A DNA stretch of 64,000 bases from positions 30,632,254-30,696,253 of the forward strand of contig CM053269.1 in assembly GCA_028583415.1 (NCBI GenBank), given 5' to 3'. This document shows, piece after piece, positions 43,893-56,910 of this stretch (its first letter is position 1; every line of letters begins with the position of its first letter). The notes beneath the pieces were generated by a model that saw only the letters and a list, made by a program, of their open reading frames with translations, had not been told where the DNA came from and did no database searches. Position numbers and translations under genes: made by a program. Source of the DNA: Protea cynaroides. Lineage: Eukaryota > Streptophyta > Magnoliopsida > Proteales > Proteaceae.

Positions 43893-46197
43893 TGTCACAC
43901 CCCAATTCCACACCATTCGAAATGGTGTGATGAACCGTCAATAAACCAACGGTTCAATCCGGATCTCGAATAGGCTATCCCACATATGATAAACCAAAAC
44001 ACATTTCACATTAATCAGAGATAATAAAGTAAATAGCGGAAGTCTTACAGATAATGAACTAAGGTCTAGTCATGATAAATAATTAATATTCCATTTATTT
44101 CCAAATAACCAAAACATAACTAAATATATATTACAATATCCAAATACGAAATCTAAACACTAAACGTATCCACAGTTGAAACGCTCTCTTAATGAACCAT
44201 GTTCGTTCTCCACAGCTTGCTCATTCATAGCCTCCATCCGTTCATATGTTGGTGTGTCGACATAATCTTCAATCGTAATACCTGCAACATCAGAAACTAA
44301 AAAGAATTGCACGTGCGAGGGTCAACTCTCCAACTTGAGCTTAGTGAGAAAACAAAACAATGCAACAAACATATGCATGCATTCATTCATATCTTTGGTC
44401 TGGTATATAAGTTTGCAATGCACTATAGAAAGGTTCGGTGGCCGCCTCGCCTCCATGCACAGGGTGTGAAGGCCCGCCCGAAGGTTAACATTTATTGTCG
44501 TCCCCATCCACCCTACCATGGAATAAAGATAGAGCTAAAGTGTTGAGGCCCAGCCTATGACACTTCCCTTGATACTCTACCCATACCAACACGTAAGCCC
44601 CTGTTGGCGAGGGCTTGCAAACTGGGCTCGCAACTAACCAATCCTAATGTCAAACAGTGTATCCAAGGCCTCACCCCAGCATCCCTCAATACGTCCATAG
44701 AGATAGGGCTAAGGCCCCCCAGCAGAGTCAGAGACTACACGGTCCGAGACCACCTCCCCTCATACACTATGACGTAATAGTTCTGCTAAGGTAATGACGA
44801 TACGATGATGTCAGTGGACAAGACTTGAGTTAGAGAAAGAGCTAGAGTGCTGAGGCCCAGCCTATGACACCCCCCCTGATACTCGCTCGCATCAAGCACA
44901 CTAACCACACACATACATCCACATGCCTATTCCTATCATCATCATCATCATCATGTTATAAACAATAAATTTAAATATGCATGAACAGTAATAATAGAAA
45001 TATTGGATGACATGTTAAATGCACATGACAAGCATACATGCATAGAATCAACCATGGCATTGAACTCAAGAAATAAAAACAGTTTATCATTAACCAATTA
45101 GTTTAGGTTTTGTTTCCTCACCTTTGCTTGATCGTAGATCCTCTTTCAAGCTTTAAGAATCACTTTTATATCAATAGGAAACCTACAAGTCAATAGATTT
45201 TAGTTAGAATTCATTCTGACAATTCTAGGCTTGATGTTAAGTGGGGGTAGCAGGACGGGTAGTAGTTTTCTGCGACCCCCAGGGATAGGGTAGATGCCAG
45301 GGTCGGATGTTCTATTGACCCTGGGTGCGATCACCCCTTTCCTGGACTTCCCGAATGCTGGGGGTCGATGCTAGGGTCGGATGTTCCATCGACCCTAGGT
45401 GTGACCCCCCATGGTTTGAGTAGAGAATTTCATCCTACAGTCCATTCTTTCATGTTTAGGTCCTATGGCTTACTTCCACAATCCATTCTATGCTTGTTTT
45501 ATGGCTTAAAACTCTAGGTTTCTTCCTTACTTTGCCTACCATGATTTCCTCCGTGGATTTCATTGAAATCCTTCCATGGATGAATGATTTGGGTTTCTCC
45601 TAAGTCATACCCTCTTCATGAACCATTCTAGGCTCCTAAATAAATCATGGAGAATGTATTCATACCTTAGATTTGCTGAGATTCAGAGTTTCCTCTGAAT
45701 TTCCTCCTCCTTGGTCTTCTTCTTCAATTCTCCTTCTCTTCTCCTTCTCTTCCTTCTCTTCTCTTTCTCCCAATCCAATTAGGGTTGTAAAAGGAGTGAA
45801 AGAGGCTTAGGGACATCCTACTTATAAAGTAAAACCTCCCAAAATAAGTCCCATTGAGTTTAGGAAAGGTTCCCATTGAAATTAGGAAAGTTTCTTAATT
45901 TTTGGTTTATGCTGTTTTTACTGTTTTCCGGGGGTCAATGGTAGGGGGTCGATGGGGGGGTCGGACAATTCGAGACCCCTGCGACCCCCAGACCAAAAAT
46001 TCACGGGTCGGACAGGGGGTCGACCCTGCCTGTTTAGGCATGCGACCCTACCCTCATTTTGACTATTTTGAGTAAAATTTCATATTGGGTCTTGGGTTTC
46101 TTCACACACTTGGTCCACTTGGTTCGACCATGATATGTAAACCGGTCATGACACGAAATGTAAGGTTAGACCGGGTTCGTGGCGTGTGGGTCTTACA
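43893..46197 (-). repeat. Element E 5' LTR (2305 bp)
   Basis: Partner of 35923-38216, with the same termini and one copy of the 19 bp motif at 44479-44497. The two LTRs align along their length with scattered, mainly transition differences. Confidence 0.92.
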
Positions 46198-46202
46198 CAA
46201 CA

Positions 46203-47424
46203 TACCTATCATGCACATACACTGTCCTATCCTCATCATCATCAACATAAAGAAATAATAAATATGCATAAACAGTATATAGCAAATATTGGATGACATG
46301 TTATATGCGCAAACAACATAACATCGCAACAGGCAATAACACAAAAATATAACAGGGTAGTTTTTTATTAACCAATTAGTTTAAGTCTTGTCCGTCACCT
46401 GTTGGGTGTTGTTTAATCTCTTCAAGTCCTTGAAAATAGCTTGACTTAAGTACAAGTCCTAGAAATCAAATAGGATTAAGTTAGGCAATATTATGAAGGA
46501 AATCCAGAGTTCAAACGGACTGTCCGGACTGGTAATTTAGGCCTTCCAAACATTGTCCGATCCCTTGTCCGGTCTGGCATTTGTCCGACTAGTCATCGAT
46601 CAGGACAAGGGCTGAGACACTTCCCTATAGTATCCGGTCACCTGATTGCTCTCGCTATAGGTGTGACCGGTCAACAGGATTGGACAACCTTTAGGGTGTC
46701 TTTCAGTCTGTCTTCCTTCAGAGTCGATTCTTTGGCTCTCAATGGGATCCATCCTAAACCATTTTATGGTTACATTATTCTAGGAATTGGTCTCATTATA
46801 AGCTAGTTACTATAACTTTGATTATGCTAGTAAATCCTATAACAACTGTCAAGAAATCATGGTGTTGGTTCGATCTACCAATACTATGATTGTAAATCCC
46901 AAACCTAATACGTCCTAGCCCTCTACAGAGACAAAGGGACTCACCGTTGGTTCCTCAATACAGTAGGCTGGAAATCGACGACAACTCTTTCTTTGTAGAG
47001 TTTATTCTCCCTTCTCAGAAAATTCTTCTTTTCCCAGCTTTCTTCTTAAGTCTCTCTTTCTCTCTCTCAACTCTAGGGTTTATGATTAATCAAAAGAGTG
47101 GGAAAAGTTTGGGATTCATCACTTATATAGGAGGGAACTTCCTAATAGAGTCCTTTCTTAGTTAAGAGAGTAATCCCACTCAAACTAGGAAACTTTCCTA
47201 AACTCGAAGTGGGTTTTTGGGCTTGACCGATCGACTATCAGATTGCCCAATAAGTAGACCAGACAAACAAGTTTGTCTAATCGAACAACCTACAAATGAT
47301 CAATTTCCATACTTGGTTTTGTGGTTCTGTTATCTGGTTGGTTCGTCTGACCCGATTATGATGGGAAGACTTGTCACGACACGTTAACCAAGTTAGACCG
47401 GATTAGTGGAGTGCGGGTTTAACA
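46203..47424 (-). repeat. LTR shared by B and B', right part
   Basis: Continuation of 34993-35922 beyond element E, ending GTTTAACA at 47424 and directly followed by the polypurine tract of B. It is the 3' LTR of B and at the same time the LTR preceding B' gag. Confidence 0.82.
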
Positions 47425-47440
47425 ACTCCCCCTCCTAAAA
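47425..47440 (-). other. Polypurine tract of element B
   Basis: On the minus strand ttttaggagggggagt, purine-rich and adjoining the LTR start. It shows that the LTR ending at 47424 is the 3' LTR of B. Confidence 0.75.
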
Positions 47441-50400
47441 AGAAATTGCATCCTTGAAATTTACACATACCTTTCGAGTGGAAAAGGTGAGGGTATCGTT
47501 TTCGCATAGCATTTTCTTCTTCCCATGTTACCTCTTCCACATCTTGGCTTCTCTAAGTTATTTTGACATAGTAGATGTCTTAGTTTTGAAGATGCTGTAC
47601 CTTTCGACTGGTGATCTCGGCTGGCACAACTTCAAATGTTAAGTCATCTGTTAAATCTAATGGATCTGCAGTCAATATGTAAGATGGATCTCTGATGTAC
47701 TTCTTCAGTAGAGGAACATGGAATATATCATGTACACCAGACACAGACGGTGGTAACATAAGCTAATACCCTACTTTTCCACGTCTTACCAAGATTTCAT
47801 ATGGTTTAATATATCTAGGACATAATTTTCCTTCTCACCGAATTGTTTTAAACCTCACATAGGTGATATTTTCAAGAACACTTTGTCACCTACAACGAAC
47901 TCGAGGTCTTAGTGTCTATTGTCCACATAGTGCTTCTGACGATCTTGAGCTGTCTTGACCCTTTTTTTGATCTGATCAATCACTCTACAAGTTTCTTCAA
48001 CAAACTAGCCCCAATATTCTTCGTTTACCAACTTCATTCCAAAACAAAGGGGTTCGACATTTCTTACTGTATAATGCTTCATAAGGTGACATCTGTATGG
48101 TAGATTGGTAGCTGTTATTGTAAGCAAACTTGATCAGTGGTAACTTTTCATCCCAAGCTCCTTTAAAATCAATGGCACAAGCTCAGAGCATATATTTTAA
48201 AATTTGAATGGTCCTTTCAGACTGACCATCGATTTATGGTGAAATATTTTACTAAACTTCAACTTTGTCCACATTGATTTCTATAGTCTCTCCCAGAACT
48301 TTGAAGTAAAGCATGGGTCTCTATCTGATACTAAGCTCTCGAGTACACCATGGAGTCTGACAATATTGTCCACATACAGTTTGGCTAACCTCTCCAAGGT
48401 ATATTGGGGTCGTGTAGCAATGAAGCGAGCTATCTTCATAAGGCGATCTACAATCACCCAAACTATGTCGACGAATCTGGGAGTCAACGGTAACCTAGTG
48501 ACGAAGTCCATCGTGATGCAATCCCACTTTCATGCTATTTCAGGCAATGGTTGTATTAAACCTGTTGGTCTCTACCTTTCGGCCTTCACTTGCTGATAGT
48601 TTAGAGATTAGAACACATATCGAGCCACATCTACTTTCATTCCTCTCCACTAGTACAATATCTTCAGATCGTGGTACATCTTGGTGCTTTCGAGATGTAC
48701 TGAATATAGAGTACAATGAGCCTCTATCATTATCCTATTCCAAATGTCAAAGTCTTCACTCTCAGGTATACATAACCTTCCTCTATATCTAAGTATCTTT
48801 TCCTCATCCAAGGTAAAGTCAGGGTTAGGTTTATCTTTCTCCAAATCTTCATGTATTGTTCTTAGATGCTAGTCCTTTAAAATTTCAGCTTTTACCTCAT
48901 CCATCAGGTCTGGTACGATCTTTAATGCCATAAACATAAGCGAGAACTTATGGAACAGTCCTTGCTCTATAGGGTCATCTGGAGATTCCAATACGTGTTG
49001 CACCATATCCCTTTCAGTAGTTGATACCATAAAACACATAGGGGTACTCGTACTAGATTCTCCTTCTGGCTTCAGTATCCCTTTTTGGCTCAATGTGTCT
49101 GCTACTACGTTTGTCTTTCCTGGATGATACTGAATATCACAGTCGTAGTCCTTTAACAATTTTAACCACCTTCTCTATCTCATATTCAATTCCTTATGAG
49201 TAAAGAGATAGGTGAGGCTCATGTGGTCCGACTTGATCTGAAACTTCTCACCATACAAGTAATGTCTCCAAGTTTTGATTACATGAATCACCGCTGCTAG
49301 CTCCAAGTTATGCATAGGGTAATTCTTCTCATGCTCCTTCAGTTTCCTTAAAGCATAGGCAATCACTTGTTCACCTTGCACCATAATACATCCCAAACCC
49401 AATCCAGAGGCATCCGTGTATAGGGTAAAGGGTTCCTTTGGTATCAGAATTGTCAAAATAGGAGTCGATATCAACTTCGACTTCAAAGTCTGGAAACATT
49501 CTTCGCACTTATCAGTCCAAACAAATTTCTCCCCTTTCCTGGTCAGTTTGGTGAGATAAACTGCGATTCTGGAGTAGTCCTCTACAAATAAATCTGTAGT
49601 ATCCAGTTAAACCCAAGAAACTTCGTATTTCTGCCACGTTCTTAGGAACTTTCCACTCTATAATTGCTTCGATCTTACTAGGATCCAATTTTATTCCTTT
49701 TGATGAAACCATGTGACCCAAGAAAGCCACCTCGTTTAACCAGAACTCATACTTCTTGAATTTGACATAAAGCTTCTCCCTTCTCAGCCGTTGTAAGGTT
49801 GCTTTAAGATCCATTGCATGAGTCTCTTTGTCTTTGGAATAGACCAAAATATTGTCTATGAAAACTATGACTGATGTATCCAACATGTCATGGAACACTC
49901 GGTTCATGAGTTCAATAAAGGATGCAGGTGCGTTGGTCAAACCAAAAAGACATAACCAAGAACTTATAGTGTCCATACCTGGTCCTGAAAGTAGTCTTTG
50001 AAACGTTGCTTCCTTTGATCTTCAGTTGATGGTACCCTTACCGTAGATTGATCTTAGAGAACACCTTTGTACCTTGCAACTGATCGAATAGGTCATTGAT
50101 CCAAGGCAATGGATATCTGTTCTTGATAGTGAGCTTGTTCAACTATCGACAGTCTATACATAGTCAAACACTATCGTCCTTTTTCTTCATGAACAACACT
50201 GATGCTTCCCATGGTGATATGCTTGGTCGTATGAAATCTTTGTCCAATAACTCCTGTAGTTGAATCTTCAATTCCTTCAGTTCTGTAGGAGTCATTTGGT
50301 AGGGTGCATTAGATGCTGATGACAACCCTAGTAGAAGATCGATCATGAACTCAGTCACTCGATGAGGTGGCAACCTAGGTAGATCTTCTGAAAACACATC

Positions 50401-50770
50401 CAGAAAGTCTTCTGGAAACACATCAAAAAACTCTCGCACTACCTCTATGTCTTTCATCTGTTGTGCTTCTTTGATAACATCCACCACGGACACGCGATAA
50501 CCAATTCCACCCTTCTCGAGACACCTCTTCGCCTTGAGTGTAGAAAGTATAAGCTTCTGCTTCCTAAGCAATTTACTTCCAATGAAATCAATTTCTACCC
50601 CATCCTTGCCTTTAAATGTTAACTTCTTCTCGGCATACAATAGCTTTGCTGACTGTTGGACTAATCAGTCCATTTCCAAGATGACATCGAAGTCTGTCAT
50701 TTCAAGTTGGACCAGGTTTACATCCAGGTCTCATCCATCAATATGTATCGGATACGGCCATAGCATTCAT
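47441..50770 (-). pseudogene. Element B pol: protease, RT, RNase H, integrase
   Basis: Minus-strand gypsy pol. The protease tail (VQLEMTDFDVILEMD) is at about 50640-50740, followed by the linker to RT (FFDVFPEDFLDVFSEDLPRLPPHR). RT runs from about 50330 to 49560 and contains FGLTNAPASFIELMN and FIDNILVYSKD, so the catalytic FIDD has become FIDN. RNase H is at 49486-49100, with intact YTDASGLGLG and an SDHMSLTYL motif. Integrase spans about 48844-48100: the zinc finger is damaged (QSLNYQ instead of QCLNCQ), while MDFVTRLPLTP and VSDRDPCFTS are preserved. The C-terminal VVGDKVFLKISPM lies near 47850-47930. Multiple stops and frameshifts are present. It belongs with the gag at 51030-51760 and 56911-57431. 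Confidence 0.88.
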
Positions 50771-51029
50771 CTAACACAACCTCTAGTCCCAAGGAGATCT
50801 TACTAACAGCTTTTGGTTTAAAGGTCTGACGGATAAATCCAATATCTTTCCAAATGAGACGGACACAAATGAGTGGTTGGCCATAGAGTCAAAGAAAACT
50901 CTGACGGGTACACCAGCTATGGTTACAGTACCTGTAATTTTTACCTAGGTTTAGTCTACATGTTCATACAAGAGTACTTTAAAATAAAGGTCAAGTCATA
51001 CCTGTAACCACATCAGGTAATGCGACGGA

Positions 51030-51760
51030 ATCTTCAGAAGTCATAGCGTAGCCTTTTCCTTGCTGCAACTGCTTCTTAAGTTGAGGGCATGTCTTTGCAT
51101 AATGCCCTCTTGGTCGTAGTTGAAGCACTTGATATTCCCAACCTGGCTACCCTATTATGGTGCCGTAGTTCGAGTAGTCTTAGTTGGTCCAGTTGTGTAC
51201 TATGGCCTGAATGACCTAAAGGTCTTTGAGTTTCCTCCAGTAGACGTATCACTATTAGGCCTCTTCAGTCCATGGTTATGAGCAAAGAAACTCTCCTTCT
51301 GACTTCACTCCAGAACTCGAGCAATCTGTACGGTTTTATTATAAATCTTCTTCTCCAAACCCAACATGTGCTCTCGAATGCTTCCCCTCAATCCCATAGT
51401 GAACCGTCGGGTCTTTGTGTCTTCCTCCTGCATGCTGGTGGGAGTGAAGAAGAACAGTTCTTCATAGCACTGCTAGTAAGCATCGACTAACATTTTCCCT
51501 TGCTGCAGGCTCAAGAACTCCTTTTTCATTTGGTCTCTGAAGCTTCTGGGAAAATACTTATCGAAGAAGGCCTCTTTGAAGATAGCCCAAGTCACCTGAG
51601 TATGCTTGGTCAATAGGTAGGTGTGCGTCGATCTCCACCAATGGTTTGTGCCTTCTTGCAACATGAAGGTTGCACACAGTACCTTCTCTTCTTCTGTGAA
51701 GGTCATCATCAAGAATGTCTTTTCTATCTCGTCAATCCACTATGCTGGCCACAATGAGTG
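51030..51760 (-). pseudogene. Element B gag, C-terminal part with zinc knuckle
   Basis: Minus strand. The gag core (WIDEIEKTFLMMTFTEEEKVLCATFMLQEGTNHWW, TWAIFKEAFFDKYFPRSFRDQMKKEFLSLQQGKMLV) is followed by a stop, an Arg-rich region (GLRGSIREHMLG) and, at about 51050-51130, a zinc knuckle of the CX2CX4HX4C type. In the knuckle the second Cys is Tyr, and a one-base frameshift precedes the His. The N-terminal part lies beyond inserted element A. Confidence 0.85.
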
Positions 51761-53975
51761 TCACACCCCAATTCTGCATCATTCAGAACGGTGTGATGAA
51801 CTGCTAATAAACCAACGGTTCAATCATGATCTCTAATAGGCGGTATCCATTAAAAATAAAATCATACACATCCACAACCATAATCAGAATAAATACACAA
51901 TAGCGGAAGTCTTATAGTAAATAAACTGAGAACTCTAACTGTAATAATCATAATTAAAATATCAAGTTATTGTTGTATCAACTGAGACATAAATAAATAA
52001 AATATCAATTACATCTTTTTATAAATTCAAATAAAATCCTAATAGAATACGCATGAGTTGCACTCGCATGAGGGGTCATGCGTATCCTCTAAGTCTTCAA
52101 CTTCCATCGCAGCACACGCGCATACACCAGAGCATTCATATAATCTGCAACTGTAGTACCTGCATCATCAACTAAAAATATTCGACGTCGAGAGGGTGAG
52201 CACACATCATGGCTCAGTGAGCAAACAAAACAATGCAACAAACATATGCATGCATTCAATTCATATCTTTGGTCTGGAAAATAAGTTTGCAATGCGCTAT
52301 AGAAAGGATAGGTGGCCAAAGGTCACGTTTATTGACGCCGCACCTCTATACACTAGTGTGTGGAGCCACCCAAAGGTAACGTTTATTGTCAACCCACATG
52401 CACCCACCATGGACAATGTACACGCAAAGGTCACGTTTATTGCTGTACCCGTTGCCCATACCAACACGTAAGCCCCTACTGGCGAGGGCTCGCAAACTGG
52501 GTCGCAACTAACCAATCCTAATGCCAATCAGTGTATCCAAGGCCTCAACCCAGCATCCCTCAATACGTCCATAGGGATAGGGCTAAGGGCCCCCGACAAA
52601 GTCAGAGACTACACGGTCTACGACCACCTCCCCTCATACCCTACGACGTAATAGTTCTGTTAAGGTAATGACGATACGACGATGTCAGTGAACAAGACTT
52701 AAGTTAGAGATAGAGCTAGAGTGCTGAGGCCCCGCCTATGACACCTCCCCCTGATACTCGCTTGAATCAAGCACACCAACCACACACATACATCCACATG
52801 CCTATTCCTATCATCATCATCATCATCATCATGATGTTATAAATAATAATTAAATATGCATGAACAGTAATAATAGAAATATTGGATGACATGTTGAATG
52901 CACATAACAATCATACATGCATAAAATCAATCATGGCATTGGACTCAAGAGTAAAACGTTTATTATTAACCAATTAGTTTAGGTCTTGTTCCCTCACCTT
53001 TGCTTGCTCGTGGGTCCTCTTTCAAGCTTTAAGAATCAACTATATATCGATATTATAACACTAGAAGACCTAATCAAGTCGATAGAATTTAATTAGAATT
53101 AATTCTGACTTTGAAAAGCATGCTGTTAACTGGGGGTCGATGCCACAATCTGGACTTCCCGAACACTGGGGGTCGATTGTTAGGGTCTGGTAGGGTCGAT
53201 TGGCCATCGACCCCCCGTGCGACCCCCTGTGGGTTTCATCAAATTTTCATCCTTCAGTCCATTCCTTCATGTTTCGGGTCCTATGACTTGCTTCTACAAT
53301 CCATTCCACACATGTTCTATGGTCTAGAACCGTAGTTCATTCACCTATATGGTTTTTATGATTTCCCCCATGGTTTTCCATGAAAACCTAACCATGGATG
53401 GATGATTTGGGTTTCTCCTAGATCATTCCCTCTTTACTATCCATTCTAAGGTCTGTAGAATTACATGGAGATATACCCATACCTGAGAATTAGGCTTGTC
53501 TCTCTGAAGCCTTCTCTTTGATCTTCTTCTCCACTTTCCTTCTCTTCTCTTTCTCTCAATCCAATTAGGGTTCTAAAAGGAGTGAAAGAGGCTTAGGGAC
53601 GTCCTATTTATAGAGTAGAAACTCCAAAAATAAGTCCCATTGAGATTAAGAAAGAATCCCATTGAAATTTGAAAAGTTTCCAAATCACGGTTTCTGTAGG
53701 CAGACTGGGGGTCGATGAGGGGGTCGGAGATCCCGTCGACCCTGGTTCTAAAATGTCTGACCCCCGGTTAAAAACTCAGGGTATGACTTTCTATCTTGGG
53801 GGGTCCAACCCTGCCTAGCTGGGTGTATGACCCTCCCCCTATTTTTAGTATTTTTGGCTCAGTTTAATACCTGGGATCGCGATCTCCCTCACGCACTTGA
53901 TCCATTTGGCTCGACCATGATGGGTAGACCTGGTTCAAGGTGGTAAGATCGGGTTAGTTTGATATGGGTCTTACA
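51761..53975 (-). repeat. Element A 3' LTR (2215 bp)
   Basis: A family 1 LTR (TGTCACACCCC ... GGGTCTTACA on the plus strand) with a minus-strand TATA box at 53605-53612. It carries three diverged copies of the 19 bp motif (52317-52334, 52371-52388, 52425-52442), each one base shorter with A/C changes in the centre. Confidence 0.9.
53605..53612 (-). promoter_or_regulatory. LTR TATA box of element A
   Basis: TATAAATA on the minus strand in the conserved context before AGGACGTCCC. The counterpart in the 5' LTR piece is at 56534-56541. Confidence 0.55.
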
Positions 53976-53994
53976 ACTCGCCCTACTTATAAAA

Positions 53995-56412
53995 AATTTC
54001 GTCCTAGAAATTATACATACCTTTCGAGTCAAATAATTGAAGGTATTGCTTTCGCATAGCATTTTCTTCTTCCCATGTAATTTCTTCCATATCTCTACTT
54101 CTCCAGATGACCTTAACATAATAGATATCACGGTTGCGTAGTCATTGAACCTTTCGGCTGGTGATTTCAGTTGGTGTTACCTCAAATGTCAAATCATCAG
54201 TCAAATCAGGTAGATCTACTGTCAGAATGTGCGTTGGATCCTTGACATAATTCTTCAATAAGGAAATGTGAAATACGTCATGCACACTTGACATAGATGG
54301 TGGTAGTGCTAACTGGTACGCCACTTTCCCATGCTTAGCTAGAATCTCATATGGCCCGACATATCTTGGACTTAGTTTTCCTTTCTGTCCGAACCGTTTC
54401 AATCCTCGCATATGCGATACTTTTAAGAATACTTTATCACCCACGACAAATTCAAGGTCTCGGCGTCGGGTATCTGCATATTGCTTCTGAAGATTCTGAG
54501 CTGTTCTCACTCTTTCCTTGATAATATCGACCACTCGACAAGTCTATTCAACAAATTCTGGTCCAACAATACTACGTTCCCCAACTTCATTCCAGAACAA
54601 AGGAGTTCGACACTTTTGGCCATACAATGCTTCATAGGGTGACATCTATATAGTAGCCTGATAGCTATTGTTATAAGAGAACTCAATCAATGGTAACTTT
54701 TCATCCCATGATCCTTTAAAATCAATTACACTTGCTCGAAGCATATCTTTTAGAATCTGAATTGTATGCTCTGACTGTCCATCTGTCTGTGGATGGAATG
54801 CAGTACTAAACTTCAGTGTTGTACCCATAGCCTTTTGCAATCCTTCCCAAAACTTTGAAGTAAATCATGGATCTCTACCGGACACAATGCTTTCAGGTAC
54901 ACCGTGTAATCGTACAATGTTATCCACATACAACTTAGCTAACCTCTCTAGTGTATACTGAGGTCGTATAGATATAAAGCGAGTTGTTTTAGTAAGGCGG
55001 TCTACAATCACCCAAACTACGCAACTACTCGAGGAGTCAATGGTAATCCTATGACGAAGTCCATAGTGATGCAGTCCCATTTCCATGCTGGTTTCGGTAA
55101 CGGCGTAATGTGATCTGCCCGGTCTTTGTCGTTCAGCCTTTACTTTCTGACAATTTAGGCATTGAGACACGAACTTAGCTACATCTACTTTCATTCCTCT
55201 CCACCAATATAATTTCTTTAGATCATGATATATTTTTGTACGTCCAGGATGTATCGAATAAATGGTGGTATGGGCTTCTTTCATCAATCGGTGTCTAATG
55301 TCCAAGCTTTCTGTTTCGGGTACACATATTTTTTCTTTGTACATCAGTACCTTTTCTTCATCCAAGGTGAACTCAGGGTTAGTCCTGCCTTTTTTGATGT
55401 CCTCTAGTACCGTTCTTAGGTAAGGGTCTGATTTGATAGTTGTCTTTACTTCATCAACTATATCCGGTATAATCTTCAATGCGGCGAACATATTTGAAAA
55501 TCGATGAATAAACCCTTGGTTGGCTGATCCATCTGGTGCATCTATCACAAACTGCTCATTATCGTGTTTGAATACCTTTCTGGTAGTACACATTGTGGCG
55601 GTTGTGCTAACCTCTGCCTGAGATTTTATCATTGCCTTTCTACTCAGCGCATCGACTACTACATTAGCTTTCCCCGGATGATACTGGATATCACAATCAT
55701 AGTCTTTCAATAGTTCCTGCCATCTTCTTTGTCTCATATTTAGCTCATTCTGATTAAATAGATAAGTAAGACTTTTATGGTCTGATTTAATCTGAAACTT
55801 CTCCCTGTACAGATAATGTCTCCATATTTTTATAGCATGTACTACTGTCGCTAGTTTCAAATCATGTGTAGGATAGTTCTTCTCATGTGTCTTCAGTTGT
55901 CTTGAGACATAAGCAATTACTTATTCTCCTTGCATAAGTACACATCCTAGTCCCATTCCTAGCACATCGGTATACAAGATAAATGGTTATCCTGGAATCG
56001 GGATGGTCAAGATTGGAGCTGATATCAATCTAGCCTTCAAGGTTTGGAAACTCTTCTCGCATTTATCCGTCCAAACATACTTCTCGCCCTTCTTAGTCAA
56101 ACTGGTAAGAGGTACGATAATTCGGGAATAGTCTTCCACAAATCGTCGATAATACCCAGCTAGACCCAGAAAACTTCTAATTTCTGCAACTCTCTTCGGT
56201 GCTTCCCACTTTACAATAGCCTCGATCTTTCTAGGATCCACTTTGATTCCTTCAACGGATACTACATGGCCTAGAAATGCAACTTTCTTTAGCCAAAACT
56301 CACACTTTGTAATTTGACGTAGAGCTTTTCCTTCCGTAGTCGCTGCAGAGCGGCGTTTAGATTCTTAACATGCGTTTCCTCGTCCTTGGAGTAGACTAAT
56401 ATATCATCAATG
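53995..56412 (-). pseudogene. Element A pol: RT (from the IDD motif), RNase H, integrase, chromodomain
   Basis: Minus strand. Coding sequence begins abruptly within the RT catalytic motif (IDDILVYSKD at about 56385-56412) and goes on through the RT end (IRSFLGLAGYYRRFVEDYSRI) and RNase H. The SDHKSLTYL and YHPGKANVVVDALSRK motifs are intact, and the TDAS motif near 55965 is degraded. The integrase zinc finger (HPGRTKIYHDLKKLYWWRG ... QCLNCQ) and the DDE core are present, with a frameshift near 55120. The C-terminus is at 54142-54534 (GDKVFLKVSHMRGLKRFGQKGKLSPRYVGPYEIL), and the chromodomain runs to about 54010. Stops include TGA in DP*FTS and TAG in EFVE*TC. It is the closest relative of the pol at 1-1283. 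Confidence 0.9.
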
Positions 56413-56905
56413 AATAAGTCCCATTGAGATTAGGAAAGCCTTCTCTTTGATCTTCTTCTCCACTTTCCTTCTCTTCTCTTTCTCTCAATCAAATTAGGGT
56501 TCTAAAAGGAGTGAAAGAGGCTTAGGGACGCCCTATTTATAGAGTAGAAACTTCAAAAATAAGTCCCATTGAGATTAGGAAAGAATCCCATTGAAATTTA
56601 GAAAGTTTCCAAATCACGGTTTCTGTTGGCAGACTGGGGGTCGATGAGGGGGTCAGAGATCCCATCGACCCCTGGTTCTAAAATGTCCGACCCCCAGTTA
56701 AAAACTCAGGGTCTGACTTTCTATCTTGGGGGGTCCGACCTTGTCTAGCTGGGTGTGCGACCCTCCCCCTATTTTTAGTGTTTTTGGGTCAGTTTAATAC
56801 CTGGGATCGCGATCTCCCTCACGCACTCGATCCATTTGGCTCGACCATGATGGGTAGACCTGGTTCAAGGTGGTAAGACCGGGTTAGTTTAATACTGGTC
56901 TTACA
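56413..56905 (-). repeat. Element A 5' LTR remnant
   Basis: Holds the U3 end of the LTR (right end GGTCTTACA at 56905). A 26 bp LTR piece (aataagtcccat...) at the junction with RT is repeated about 145 bp further in, which shows a rearranged deletion junction. Confidence 0.85.
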
Positions 56906-56910
56906 ATGAG

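Larger units (their letters stand above)
35918..46202 (-). mobile_element. Complete two-LTR gypsy element E (35923-46197, TSD CAACA)
   Basis: A full-length minus-strand element of 10,275 bp. It comprises a 5' LTR at 43893-46197, a PBS at 43878-43889, an internal region at 38217-43892 and a 3' LTR at 35923-38216. CAACA is duplicated at 35918-35922 and 46198-46202. The target is the LTR shared by B and B': sequence left of 35922 and right of 46202 is continuous with the order seen at 58560-58660. The LTRs differ at roughly one base in twenty in the stretch I compared, mostly transitions. Confidence 0.94.
51756..56910 (-). mobile_element. Gypsy element A nested in B gag (51761-56905, TSD ATGAG)
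   Basis: A minus-strand element of 5145 bp. It comprises a 3' LTR at 51761-53975, a polypurine tract at 53976-53994, pol at 53995-56412 and only a 493 bp piece of 5' LTR at 56413-56905. ATGAG is duplicated at 51756-51760 and 56906-56910. Removing the element plus one TSD joins GKGSNS to LWPA in the gag reading, which proves the insertion. The 3' side of the 5' LTR, PBS, gag, protease and the front of RT are deleted. Confidence 0.93.
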
